This document shows positions 16,308-23,773 of a stretch of DNA of 64,000 bases, piece by piece. Source of the stretch: Arthrobacter bambusae (GTDB lineage Bacteria; Actinomycetota; Actinomycetes; Actinomycetales; Micrococcaceae); NCBI RefSeq assembly GCF_022606295.1, contig NZ_JAHHZS010000001.1, positions 62,001 through 126,000 of the forward strand. Reading direction: 5' to 3'. The position numbers and the translations under genes were made by a program. Each line of letters begins with the position of its first letter. The stretch's first letter is position 1. The notes under the pieces are model-generated. The model had not been told where the DNA came from, did not search any database, and saw only the letters and a program-made list of their open reading frames with translations.

Positions 16308-18290
16308 TCAGGGCCGGGGGAATTTGGCGTTGAGGCGGAACAGGAACGCGGCGGTCGCGTCGCGGTGTACGGGTTGAAGTGGCTGGTAAATCGATCCTCC
16401 GGCTACTGGCCATCCGGTGGTGATGCCGGTGGAGGCGAGCCAACTGATCTCCTTGTAGAACGGGTAGCTGACGGGTACGTCGAGGAACGCGGTGGTCGGG
16501 GTCACGGCTGGGCTGCCGCTCAAACGGTAGAGGAACACGGCCATCGAATCCCGGTTCACCGAATCCAAGGGGTGGAAGGTTTTCGTGTTGTTCGGCCCGG
16601 GATACCCGGTGGTGATGCCGGCGGTGGCCAGCCAGGTGATTTCCTTGTAGAAGGGGTCCGAGGTGGGAACATCAGTGAACGGGGATACCGCCGGGGCATT
16701 GAACGCCGGGCTGGCCTCGTAGCGGTAGAGGAACGCGGCCATCGCTTCCCGGCTGATCGACTGCAGCGGTTCGAACAAGGTGGTTCCGTTAGGACCCGGG
16801 AATCCGGTGGTGATTCCGTTGGTGGCCAGCCAGGTGATCTCGTTGTAGAACGGATACGTCGAAGGGATGTCGGCGAACGAGACACCGTTGTCGTACATCT
16901 CGTAGTCGTCGGTGGTGATGGTGCCATTCGTTTGGATGTTCAGGCCCCAACTGATTCCTGAGGCGCCGGCCGGCAGGGGAGGCGTGGTCCAGGTGGTTTG
17001 GGTCCAGTTCGCCGCGGCGGCGACCAGTGGGCTTGCGGTCCAGTATGTCCAGAAGCCGTTGCCGACCCGGTAATAGAGTTCGAATTGGGTTGCCGCGGTG
17101 GATTTATACCAGGCTTTCAGCTGATACGTATGTCCGGGTATACCTGTCGGCGAGCAGCCGCCTAGGTCCAGGGCTGGCAGGAGTTTCGCGTCCCCGGACA
17201 CCCACCCTGTCAGGGTGAGCTGTTCGGCGTTCGTGCCGGTGTGGCCGGGTGTGACGATGGAGAAGGCAGGGGTGTTGGTGCCGTACCCGCCGGCTGCCCA
17301 GCACTGCGGGATTGTGTTGACCAAGGTTTCCAGGCTGGGGTTTTGGATCATGTTGACTCCCGGCCCTGGCGGTGGTGGCACAGCAGGGCCAGCAACTGCG
17401 GGCTGCTGGGTCCCGCCGACGGTCTGGTCCACGGTCTGAACCGCGACCGTACCGGCCGCCTTTTGCTGTGCCAGCCAGGTGGCGAACTGGTTGAACAGGG
17501 TCGGGGTGATGGTCAGCGTCGGGTCCGTGCCGATGGCGATGTGGTGGAAGGTCAGCTGGACCCATCCGCCCGTGGTTGTTTGGGCGTGGGTCACCTGGTT
17601 CTCCAGGTTCGCCAGGGTCCAGGTGCTGTCTACCTCATCCGGTGCAGCCGTGACGTAGGGATTGGCCGGGGGGATGGTGTCTGCCGCGGGAAGCGTCGCC
17701 GAGGCTGGGTCCTTGCTGGCGGCATCGCCCAAGCCGCGGGCACTGTTGAAACCGCACCCCTTTACCAAGGCTTCGGTGTTCGCGTCTTCGGATGCGAAGG
17801 GGTAGGCGAAACTCGTGACTTTAAAGCCCATGTTCATCAGCGCCACGCGCCCGTCACAGATCTGCCGTGTCGCTTCAGCGGGGATCAGGGACACAAGATC
17901 CGGGTGGGTCACGGTGTGGCCGCCGATCTCATTGCCGTCGGCGGAGATTTGGTGCAGGTTGGCTGTGGTCAGGTAGGTGGGCTGGTCGATCCACCCGGTG
18001 GTGATGAAAAACGTGCCGACCAAGCCCAGGCTCTTCATCGTGGCTTCGGCCGTCAATTGGTCCGCGTTGCCGTCATCGAACGTCAGCGACACTACCGTGT
18101 TTGGGGCAGCATGTGCAGGAGCGGCGAATCCCACCGCGGCCAGCAGGCCGGCCACAACCAGCGCCGTGCTGCCGAAAGCGGTCCAGCGTTTGCCAAAGTG
18201 CTTACCGGGCCGTAATCGGGTTATCTGGGGCCGTGTGCGGCCCTCGCGCGGCGATTCCGTCGTCCCTTGCTGGTCATTAGTGGTACTCAT
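16308..18290 (-). CDS. Exported polysaccharide deacetylase with three SLH-like repeats
   Basis: 660 residues from the ATG at 18290 (AGGAG 6 nt upstream; an in-frame TTG two codons earlier is less likely). A Sec-type signal follows a basic region (TALVVAGLLAAVGFAAPAHA). The NodB-type deacetylase domain spans about residues 65-290 with VVSLTFDDG and GGHTVTHPDL, the metal-binding Asp and HxxxH motifs. A jelly-roll-like module (about 310-480) starts NMIQNPSLE. The C-terminus holds three SLH-like repeats of about 55 residues, each with FxDVP..PFY.EI.WLA..GITTG..P and R..MAAFLYR. It probably deacetylates a wall or surface glycan while held at the wall by the repeats. Substrate is not determined by sequence. 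Confidence 0.88.
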   Translation of the reverse strand: MSTTNDQQGTTESPREGRTRPQITRLRPGKHFGKRWTAFGSTALVVAGLLAAVGFAAPAHAAPNTVVSLTFDDGNADQLTAEATMKSLGLVGTFFITTGWIDQPTYLTTANLHQISADGNEIGGHTVTHPDLVSLIPAEATRQICDGRVALMNMGFKVTSFAYPFASEDANTEALVKGCGFNSARGLGDAASKDPASATLPAADTIPPANPYVTAAPDEVDSTWTLANLENQVTHAQTTTGGWVQLTFHHIAIGTDPTLTITPTLFNQFATWLAQQKAAGTVAVQTVDQTVGGTQQPAVAGPAVPPPPGPGVNMIQNPSLETLVNTIPQCWAAGGYGTNTPAFSIVTPGHTGTNAEQLTLTGWVSGDAKLLPALDLGGCSPTGIPGHTYQLKAWYKSTAATQFELYYRVGNGFWTYWTASPLVAAAANWTQTTWTTPPLPAGASGISWGLNIQTNGTITTDDYEMYDNGVSFADIPSTYPFYNEITWLATNGITTGFPGPNGTTLFEPLQSISREAMAAFLYRYEASPAFNAPAVSPFTDVPTSDPFYKEITWLATAGITTGYPGPNNTKTFHPLDSVNRDSMAVFLYRLSGSPAVTPTTAFLDVPVSYPFYKEISWLASTGITTGWPVAGGSIYQPLQPVHRDATAAFLFRLNAKFPRP

Positions 18291-18680
18291 GGTCAACTCC
18301 TCCCCAGGCTAGGTAATGCACAGGCAGCCGGGTGATCCCTCGTTGGTGGGCCAAGAAGGTGCCGCTCGAAAGGGGAGTCCGATCTGGGTTTCCAGCGGTG
18401 GCACTCGGTGCCGGTTGTTTATTCACACTCACGTACATGCGAGGCTACGACCCCGGGCAGCCGTTGAAACGAGTGGTCAATACTTGTTCTTGCCATGCTT
18501 CCTGACGCTGCCTTAGGTGGTGCTTCCGATGCGTCTAGGTAGCTTGCAAAGTGCTCTACTCGAATCGGTGCCCTGGCCCCGTCCAGGGCTAGTCGCGCAA
18601 GCACCCCGCGTGTACAGTCGACTTCGCCAGCCCCTTCCGGTCAGGCCTGCCCGACCGGCCCCATGGAGGAAGGAGTGCCC
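18291..18680. other. Divergent intergenic region, possible structured leader
   Basis: 390 bp without a gene. On the minus strand, upstream of the deacetylase, a series of small stem-loops can be drawn (GGCAC-CGA-GTGCC and CTGG-AAAC-CCAG near 18385-18415, among others) within about 110 nt of its ribosome binding site. On the plus strand CCCTGG-CCCCGT-CCAGGG lies near 18570-18590. I could not match either to a riboswitch class I know. Confidence 0.35.
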
Positions 18681-19739
18681 GTGGCGCTGCCTGCAGTCGA
18701 CAAACGTAAACAGCCGGAACACGAGCACGGAACCCCGGCCCGGGCTCTCACGTCGAAGTCCGCTGCAGGGCTGGTTGTCGGCCTTGTGCTCGTTGCGCTT
18801 TTCGCTGTCGTGCGGGTGCTGGCGCCGTCCACGTCGGAGACCTTCGGGCTTCCCAACGCAGCCCGCGACTTCGCCACGCTGTCGATCAGCGTCGTCGTGG
18901 AGTCCCTGCCCTTTGTCTTCCTCGGAATTGTCCTTTCGATCGCTGTCCAGGTCTGGCTACCGGAGGGCATGCTGCTCCGTCGCCTGCCACGGAGTCCGGT
19001 ACTGCGGAGGCTGGTCCTTTCGCTTCTGGGAATGCTGCTGCCGGTCTGCGAATGCGGAAATGTTCCACTGGCCCGCGGGCTGGTGGTCAAGGGCCTCACC
19101 GTCGCGGAATCGATGACTTTCCTGTTCGCCGCGCCCATCCTGAACCCCGTCACCATCGTCACCACCGCGCAGGCGTTCGGCTGGAACAACGGCATCCTGG
19201 TTTCCCGCGTCCTGGGCGGCTTCTTCATCGCCAACCTCGTCGGCTGGATCTACAGCCGGCATCCGCGTCCGGGGGAGCTGCTGACCGCCCGGTTCCAGGA
19301 AACGTGCAACGTGGCAGACCACGACGGCGGCGCCGCCGGCAGGGTGCGGCGCAGCGTGCAGATGTTCTCGCAGGAGACGCGGGCAATGATGCCGGCCCTG
19401 TTCATCGGCGCAGGCATGGCGGGGCTGATCCAGGTGGCCGTTTCCCGCGAAGTGCTGGTCGCCCTGGGCAGCAACCCCGTCTGGTCCGTCCTGGCGTTGA
19501 TGCTGCTCGCCTTCGTCGTGGCGATCTGCTCAAACGTGGATGCCTTCTTCATCCTGTCTTTCGGTGCGACCTTCATGCCGGGTGGCATCGTGGCTTTCCT
19601 CGTTTTCGGGCCCATGATCGACGTGAAAATGCTCGCCCTGATGCGCACCACCTTCACCGCGAAGACCCTCCTTCAGCTCAGCGTGCTCGTGGCACTGTGC
19701 GCCGCGGTCCTCGGATTGGCGGTCAACTATGGTCATTAG
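18681..19739 (+). CDS. Permease, YraQ/YcgR (ArsP-like) family
   Basis: 352 residues from the GTG at 18681, preceded by GGAGGAAGGAG at ideal spacing; an ATG at 18663 would add six residues. About eight to ten membrane segments. The family hallmark PVCECGNVPLARGL (about residue 118) and the second half motif AICSNVDAFFILSF are both present. This family includes ArsP and B. subtilis YcgR. Together with the TIGR03943 gene, which overlaps by 11 nt, it forms the usual two-gene permease unit often linked to metal homeostasis. The substrate is unknown and I see no Zur-type box upstream. Confidence 0.85.
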   Translation: MALPAVDKRKQPEHEHGTPARALTSKSAAGLVVGLVLVALFAVVRVLAPSTSETFGLPNAARDFATLSISVVVESLPFVFLGIVLSIAVQVWLPEGMLLRRLPRSPVLRRLVLSLLGMLLPVCECGNVPLARGLVVKGLTVAESMTFLFAAPILNPVTIVTTAQAFGWNNGILVSRVLGGFFIANLVGWIYSRHPRPGELLTARFQETCNVADHDGGAAGRVRRSVQMFSQETRAMMPALFIGAGMAGLIQVAVSREVLVALGSNPVWSVLALMLLAFVVAICSNVDAFFILSFGATFMPGGIVAFLVFGPMIDVKMLALMRTTFTAKTLLQLSVLVALCAAVLGLAVNYGH

Positions 19740-20529
19740 GCGGCTCGTGGGCCGCTGGCAAGGCATGGTTCTCAGCCTCATCGGTATCGTCGCAACGATC
19801 TGGCTGGGCCTGACGGGGCAGCTTGCCTTGTATATCCATCCGCGGTATTTCGTGTTCACGGTCATCATGGCCGTCATCGCAGGGGTGCTTGCCCTGGCGG
19901 CCTTCGCCTTGGTCCCCGGCGCCAATGACGCCCCCGACGGCGGGCACACCCACGCCGGCGACGCCCACGCCCACGAGCACGACGGCGACGACGCGCACCG
20001 TTCGCGATGGGGCTGGCTGCGGCCGGCCGGAAGCGTGCTGACCATCATCGCCGCCGTCGTCGCCTTGCTGATCCTGCCGCCGTCGACCCTTACCACCGCG
20101 ACTGTCGCCCAGCGCGACCTCAACGGCTCAGCGTCCGCCCTTACTTTGAAAACTCCCGCGCTGCCGGGCAAAGGAGACTATTCCTCCTTCACCGTGCGGG
20201 ACTGGGCATCGTTGCTTCGGTCGGGCGCGGGGCAGGACTTTTTTGCCGACAAGACCGCCACGGTCACTGGGTTCATCAGCGCGGACACGACAGATCCAAA
20301 CCTCTTTTTCGTGACCCGGTTCGTGGTGACGTGCTGCGCGGTCGATGCCCAGCCGATCGGTGTTCCCGTCTATCACCCCGGGTGGCAAAACGAATTCAAG
20401 ACCGACAGCTGGGTCACGGTCACCAGCAGCTTCCACGCCAACCCCAACGCGGCCAGCCGCGAGGCAATCGTCCTGATGCCGGACTCCATCAAGCCCACCA
20501 CCCAGCCGGCGCAGCCCTATGTCTACTAA
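19729..20529 (+). CDS. TIGR03943-family putative permease subunit (YcgQ-like)
   Basis: 266 residues with two to three N-terminal membrane segments (MVLSLIGIVATIWLGLTG, YFVFTVIMAVIAGVLALAAFALV). A His-rich loop follows (GGHTHAGDAHAHEHDGDDAH, about 63-85), then another membrane segment. The C-terminal soluble part has FVTRFVVTCCAVDAQPIGVPVY, the CC motif of TIGR03943/DUF1980. The His-rich loop suggests metal binding, perhaps zinc. It overlaps both neighbours by 11 nt, so it is translationally coupled to the permease before it and the gene after it. Confidence 0.85.
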   Translation: MVIRRLVGRWQGMVLSLIGIVATIWLGLTGQLALYIHPRYFVFTVIMAVIAGVLALAAFALVPGANDAPDGGHTHAGDAHAHEHDGDDAHRSRWGWLRPAGSVLTIIAAVVALLILPPSTLTTATVAQRDLNGSASALTLKTPALPGKGDYSSFTVRDWASLLRSGAGQDFFADKTATVTGFISADTTDPNLFFVTRFVVTCCAVDAQPIGVPVYHPGWQNEFKTDSWVTVTSSFHANPNAASREAIVLMPDSIKPTTQPAQPYVY

Positions 20530-21775
20530 ACGCCGCCCCGTCTCGGCCAAACGGGCCGCCGCGATTGCGGCCGCGGCCGAGCTCCTGGCCGGACGCCGTT
20601 TCGCGCGCCGCCTCTACGGCACCATCGCGATCCTCGCCCTCCTTGCCGGCGGGTTGACGGCAGCGAACCTTTCGAAGCTGCCGCACGCCAACTCCACCTC
20701 GGCACTTGCCCGCACCGCGACACCCGCAGCCTTTGCGTTGTACAGCCTGCAGAGGGATACCGGCAAGGACGACACAGGGCACAAGAAGCCGGACACCATC
20801 CTCGGCACGAGCCTGTCCGGCAGCGACCAGGGCACCGTCATCGTCAGCGCCCCCCGCATCCAGGAGTATGCCGCACTTCCCACTGCCCTCGCCGTGGTCA
20901 CGCTCAACGATGACAACACCAGCTCGCTCGAGATTGTGCCCCTCACCGGCGGGCCGCCAACGCTTGTTCCCTTGCCAAGCCTGGGAACCGTGGCCAACCT
21001 CCATGCGGCACCCTCCCAGCACCTCATCGGTTTCACCTTCACCGCGTCCTCGGGCACCGGCCAGTACTGGAAATCGCTCTTCGTGTACGACGTGGGCAGT
21101 CCCTCCACGGCTCCGCGCGCCGTCCAGGGGATCAACGGCCCGGTCTCGGTCGCGGACTGGCGCTTTGTCCCCGGTGCAGCCACCTTGGTGGCACAGACCG
21201 ACGACCAGTCCATGTTCCTCATTGATGCGCTGGAAAGCGGCAAGGTGTCGCCTCTGGGAGCGCATGCCGGGATCCTCGGATTCGTCCCCGGCACCAACGA
21301 ACTCGCCGTCGCCGACCAGGGACTGAAAAAGGGCATCGACCCGCCACGCTATTCGACCATCAACCTCACCACCGGGACCTCCACGCCGCTCCGCCTCACC
21401 GGCGCGTTCGTGCCCGATGTCGCCAACGGGACCACCACCACGGCGAGCCAGCCGATGGTCCTCGGCACGTCCGGCCAGTACGCGCAGGTAGTGAGAAAGT
21501 ACGACGGCGGAAAGGAAGCCTCCGTGGTGAACCTCGCCGACAAGAACGGCTCGCGCCAGCTTTACCAGCCTGCCGCGGACTGGTCGGCCATCCTTGACAC
21601 GTGCATCTCACCGGCCGGCGACTACCTCGCGGTCGAAACGGCAGCACCCCAATACACGGGGGACCAGTACCCTGTCCTCCCCGAACCGACCCCCATCCGG
21701 ACGGACCTCGTGGACGTGAAATCGGGCGCCGTCCTGAAAAGCGTCCCGGGATTTCTCCCGAGCTGGTGCGGCTGA
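20519..21775 (+). CDS. Membrane-anchored protein, probable beta-propeller, unknown function
   Basis: 418 residues. A basic N-terminus and one hydrophobic segment (LYGTIAILALLAGGLTAANL, about 39-58) place the rest outside the membrane. The remaining sequence has repeated strand-like blocks (ALAVVTLNDDNTSSLEIVPL, SLFVYDVGSPSTAPRAV, SMFLIDALESGKVSPL, YSTINLTTGTSTPLRL, LVDVKSGAVLKSV), consistent with a propeller. Two cysteines near the C-terminus (DTCISP, PSWCG) may form a disulfide. It overlaps the YcgQ-like gene by 11 nt, so it belongs to this permease operon and may be its extracellular accessory. I recognise no family. Confidence 0.7.
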   Translation: MSTKRRPVSAKRAAAIAAAAELLAGRRFARRLYGTIAILALLAGGLTAANLSKLPHANSTSALARTATPAAFALYSLQRDTGKDDTGHKKPDTILGTSLSGSDQGTVIVSAPRIQEYAALPTALAVVTLNDDNTSSLEIVPLTGGPPTLVPLPSLGTVANLHAAPSQHLIGFTFTASSGTGQYWKSLFVYDVGSPSTAPRAVQGINGPVSVADWRFVPGAATLVAQTDDQSMFLIDALESGKVSPLGAHAGILGFVPGTNELAVADQGLKKGIDPPRYSTINLTTGTSTPLRLTGAFVPDVANGTTTTASQPMVLGTSGQYAQVVRKYDGGKEASVVNLADKNGSRQLYQPAADWSAILDTCISPAGDYLAVETAAPQYTGDQYPVLPEPTPIRTDLVDVKSGAVLKSVPGFLPSWCG

Positions 21776-21797
21776 ACACGACGGCGACCGGCAGGGA

Positions 21798-22754
21798 CTA
21801 AGGCGATTGCCGCCGTCGGGCGCTCACGTCGAATAGCCAGGTGGCGGCGACCGTTGCCAGATAGCCGGTGATAACAATCAGGGAGACGCCGGCCCAGAAG
21901 TAATTGGTGGTGCTGCTTTCCCGGCCGACACCGGGGGCGATCTTCAATAGCGAATACACCGAAACCGCGGCAGCAGCGATACCCGCCAGCGCCGCCAGCA
22001 AAAGCCATAAACGCGACGACGCCCAGTGCCCACCGCGGCCGTCCTGGACGTTCCAGCGCTTTCCCGTGCGCAGCACCAACCAGCCGGCCGGAAGCATGAC
22101 CGCCCCCACCACGAGGAACGCGGCCACGACGTCGGCGGGCCGGTGCCACTGGTTGATCAGCGTGGAAACCCCGGCCGCCACCGCGAAAGTGCCACCGAGG
22201 AACCCCGCCACAGGCCGCCAGCGCGGCGACACCACCAAGAACACCGCGGCGGCCGCCGAAGCCGCCAAGGTGGTGTGGCCGGAGGGCAACGAGTTCAGTT
22301 CAATGGTCTGGACGCCGCGGAACGGCCTGTTCGGAAACCAGTCCTTGAGGAGCTGGGTGGCCAGGTTTGCGGCGACGCAAGCGGCGAGGGCGATCCCGGC
22401 GGACTTCCAGCGGCGGCGCATGATCGTGACGAAAAGAACGACGACGGCGGCGATCGCCACCGAAATGACCGGCAACCAATCGAGGAACTGGGTGGTTGCC
22501 CGCTCGGTGGGACCGTTGATGGCCGCGGCTTCCACCAAAGCGGATTCGTCGATGTACTGACCCGTCGTGGTGCGCACGAAAAAATAGAACGTGGCGATGA
22601 ACGCGACCACGCAGGCAAGGGTTGCGAGCACAAAAAGCAAACCCGTGCTGGCGCCCGCCCAGCGCTTGGCAAAGGTCCCACGTATGTCCGGCAGCCGGCT
22701 CGTCTTTGGAAAACTCATTGCTTTCAGGGTGTCATACCTGGCTGGGAGGATCAC
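21798..22754 (-). CDS. PAP2-family phosphatase
   Basis: 318 residues from a GTG overlapping the upstream glycosyltransferase stop (GTGA); an ATG at 22718 (MSFPKTSR) is an alternative. About six membrane segments. PAP2 motifs are in order: KDWFPNRPF (KX6RP), LPSGHTT (PSGH) and STLINQWHRPAD, where the third motif SRX5HX3D has Thr in place of Arg. The catalytic His residues are retained. It is last in a three-gene operon with a GT4 glycosyltransferase and a debranching-type enzyme. It probably dephosphorylates a lipid or polyprenyl phosphate; the Arg change makes activity less certain. Confidence 0.82.
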   Translation of the reverse strand: MILPARYDTLKAMSFPKTSRLPDIRGTFAKRWAGASTGLLFVLATLACVVAFIATFYFFVRTTTGQYIDESALVEAAAINGPTERATTQFLDWLPVISVAIAAVVVLFVTIMRRRWKSAGIALAACVAANLATQLLKDWFPNRPFRGVQTIELNSLPSGHTTLAASAAAAVFLVVSPRWRPVAGFLGGTFAVAAGVSTLINQWHRPADVVAAFLVVGAVMLPAGWLVLRTGKRWNVQDGRGGHWASSRLWLLLAALAGIAAAAVSVYSLLKIAPGVGRESSTTNYFWAGVSLIVITGYLATVAATWLFDVSARRRQSP

Positions 22755-23773
22755 TTTTGCTCGGCGAGGAGTTCCTCATAGAGCGCAAGGTGTTCGGCAA
22801 CCATCCGCTCGGCGCTGAAGTAGTTTTCCGCGGAACGGCGGCACTCTCGGCGATCCAGCCCGGCGGCGGCCAGGACGGCCTCGGCCAACTCCGGGGGGCT
22901 CGAGCGGAGGTAGCCCGTGACCCCCTCGGAAACGATCTCCGGAGCGGATCCCCGGAATGTTGCAACCACCGGTGTCCCGGCGGCGAGGGACTCGATCATG
23001 GCCATTCCGAAGGGTTCATCCCACTGAAGCGGATTCAGCAGGGCCACGGACCCGCCCAGGAGGGCGAACTTGTCCGCCGCGTTCAGCTCGCCGAGGTATT
23101 CGACGTCGGACCCCAGGAGCGGCGCAATGACCGCGGCGTAGTACTCATGTTCTTCCGCGCTGTACATCTTTGCTGCAATCCGCAGGGGTATCCGGGCCAG
23201 GCGGGCGGTCTCTATTGCTTCGGGCAGGCCCTTGCCGGGATGCATCCGGCCGAGGAAGCTGACGTAGCCGCCGTCGCCGGTTCCGAGCGGGACGGATTGG
23301 GTGTCGATCCCGTGGTGGATGACCTTACGTACCTTGATCCCGGGGGCAGTTTCCGCTTGATGGTGCGAGATGGCAATGATTGCGGTGTCGGTGGCCATCG
23401 CTTGGTAAATGTCGTGGTTTTCGGCCGAAAAGGGGAGGTGGGCCGTTGCGACGATGGGCGTTCCTTTCGGCCGATGCCGGTACAGCGGCCCCGCCAGGGT
23501 GTTGTCGTGGATGAGGTCGACGTCGTCCATGGCCGCGAACGCGTACACGCTGTGGCGCAGTTCGTCCGTCCCGTTGCCTATCCTCGAGCCGTCGGCAAGC
23601 GGTGGTCCGGGGACTTTGGGCACTGGACATGTGCTTCCGGACGCCGCCGCGAGAAGCACCTCGTGGCCCGCGGCAACCAGGCCGCGGGCCAGGATGTCGA
23701 TGATCGACTCGGTGCCGCCGTATGCGGGAGGCGGGACCGGAAGCCAAGGCGGGGCAACAAGGCCGATGCGCAC
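22751..23773 (-). CDS. Family 4 glycosyltransferase
   Basis: 340 residues with the GT-B layout. The N-terminal nucleotide-independent half has PPPAYGGTESIIDILARGL, an acceptor-domain motif. The donor half has YVSFLGRMHPGKGLPEAIETA, VEYLGELNAADKFALLGG, and the E-X7-E motif EPFGMAMIESLAAGTPVVA near residue 255. It starts at a GTG directly following the debranching-enzyme stop and ends overlapping the PAP2 start. Related GT4/debranching pairs are common in Actinobacteria. The donor sugar and acceptor cannot be read from the sequence. Confidence 0.87.
   Translation of the reverse strand: MRIGLVAPPWLPVPPPAYGGTESIIDILARGLVAAGHEVLLAAASGSTCPVPKVPGPPLADGSRIGNGTDELRHSVYAFAAMDDVDLIHDNTLAGPLYRHRPKGTPIVATAHLPFSAENHDIYQAMATDTAIIAISHHQAETAPGIKVRKVIHHGIDTQSVPLGTGDGGYVSFLGRMHPGKGLPEAIETARLARIPLRIAAKMYSAEEHEYYAAVIAPLLGSDVEYLGELNAADKFALLGGSVALLNPLQWDEPFGMAMIESLAAGTPVVATFRGSAPEIVSEGVTGYLRSSPPELAEAVLAAAGLDRRECRRSAENYFSAERMVAEHLALYEELLAEQK

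Noticed and set aside
18370..18440. Known riboswitch (c-di-AMP, cobalamin, SAM)
   Set aside because: The conserved core strings of these classes are missing; only generic stem-loops are present.
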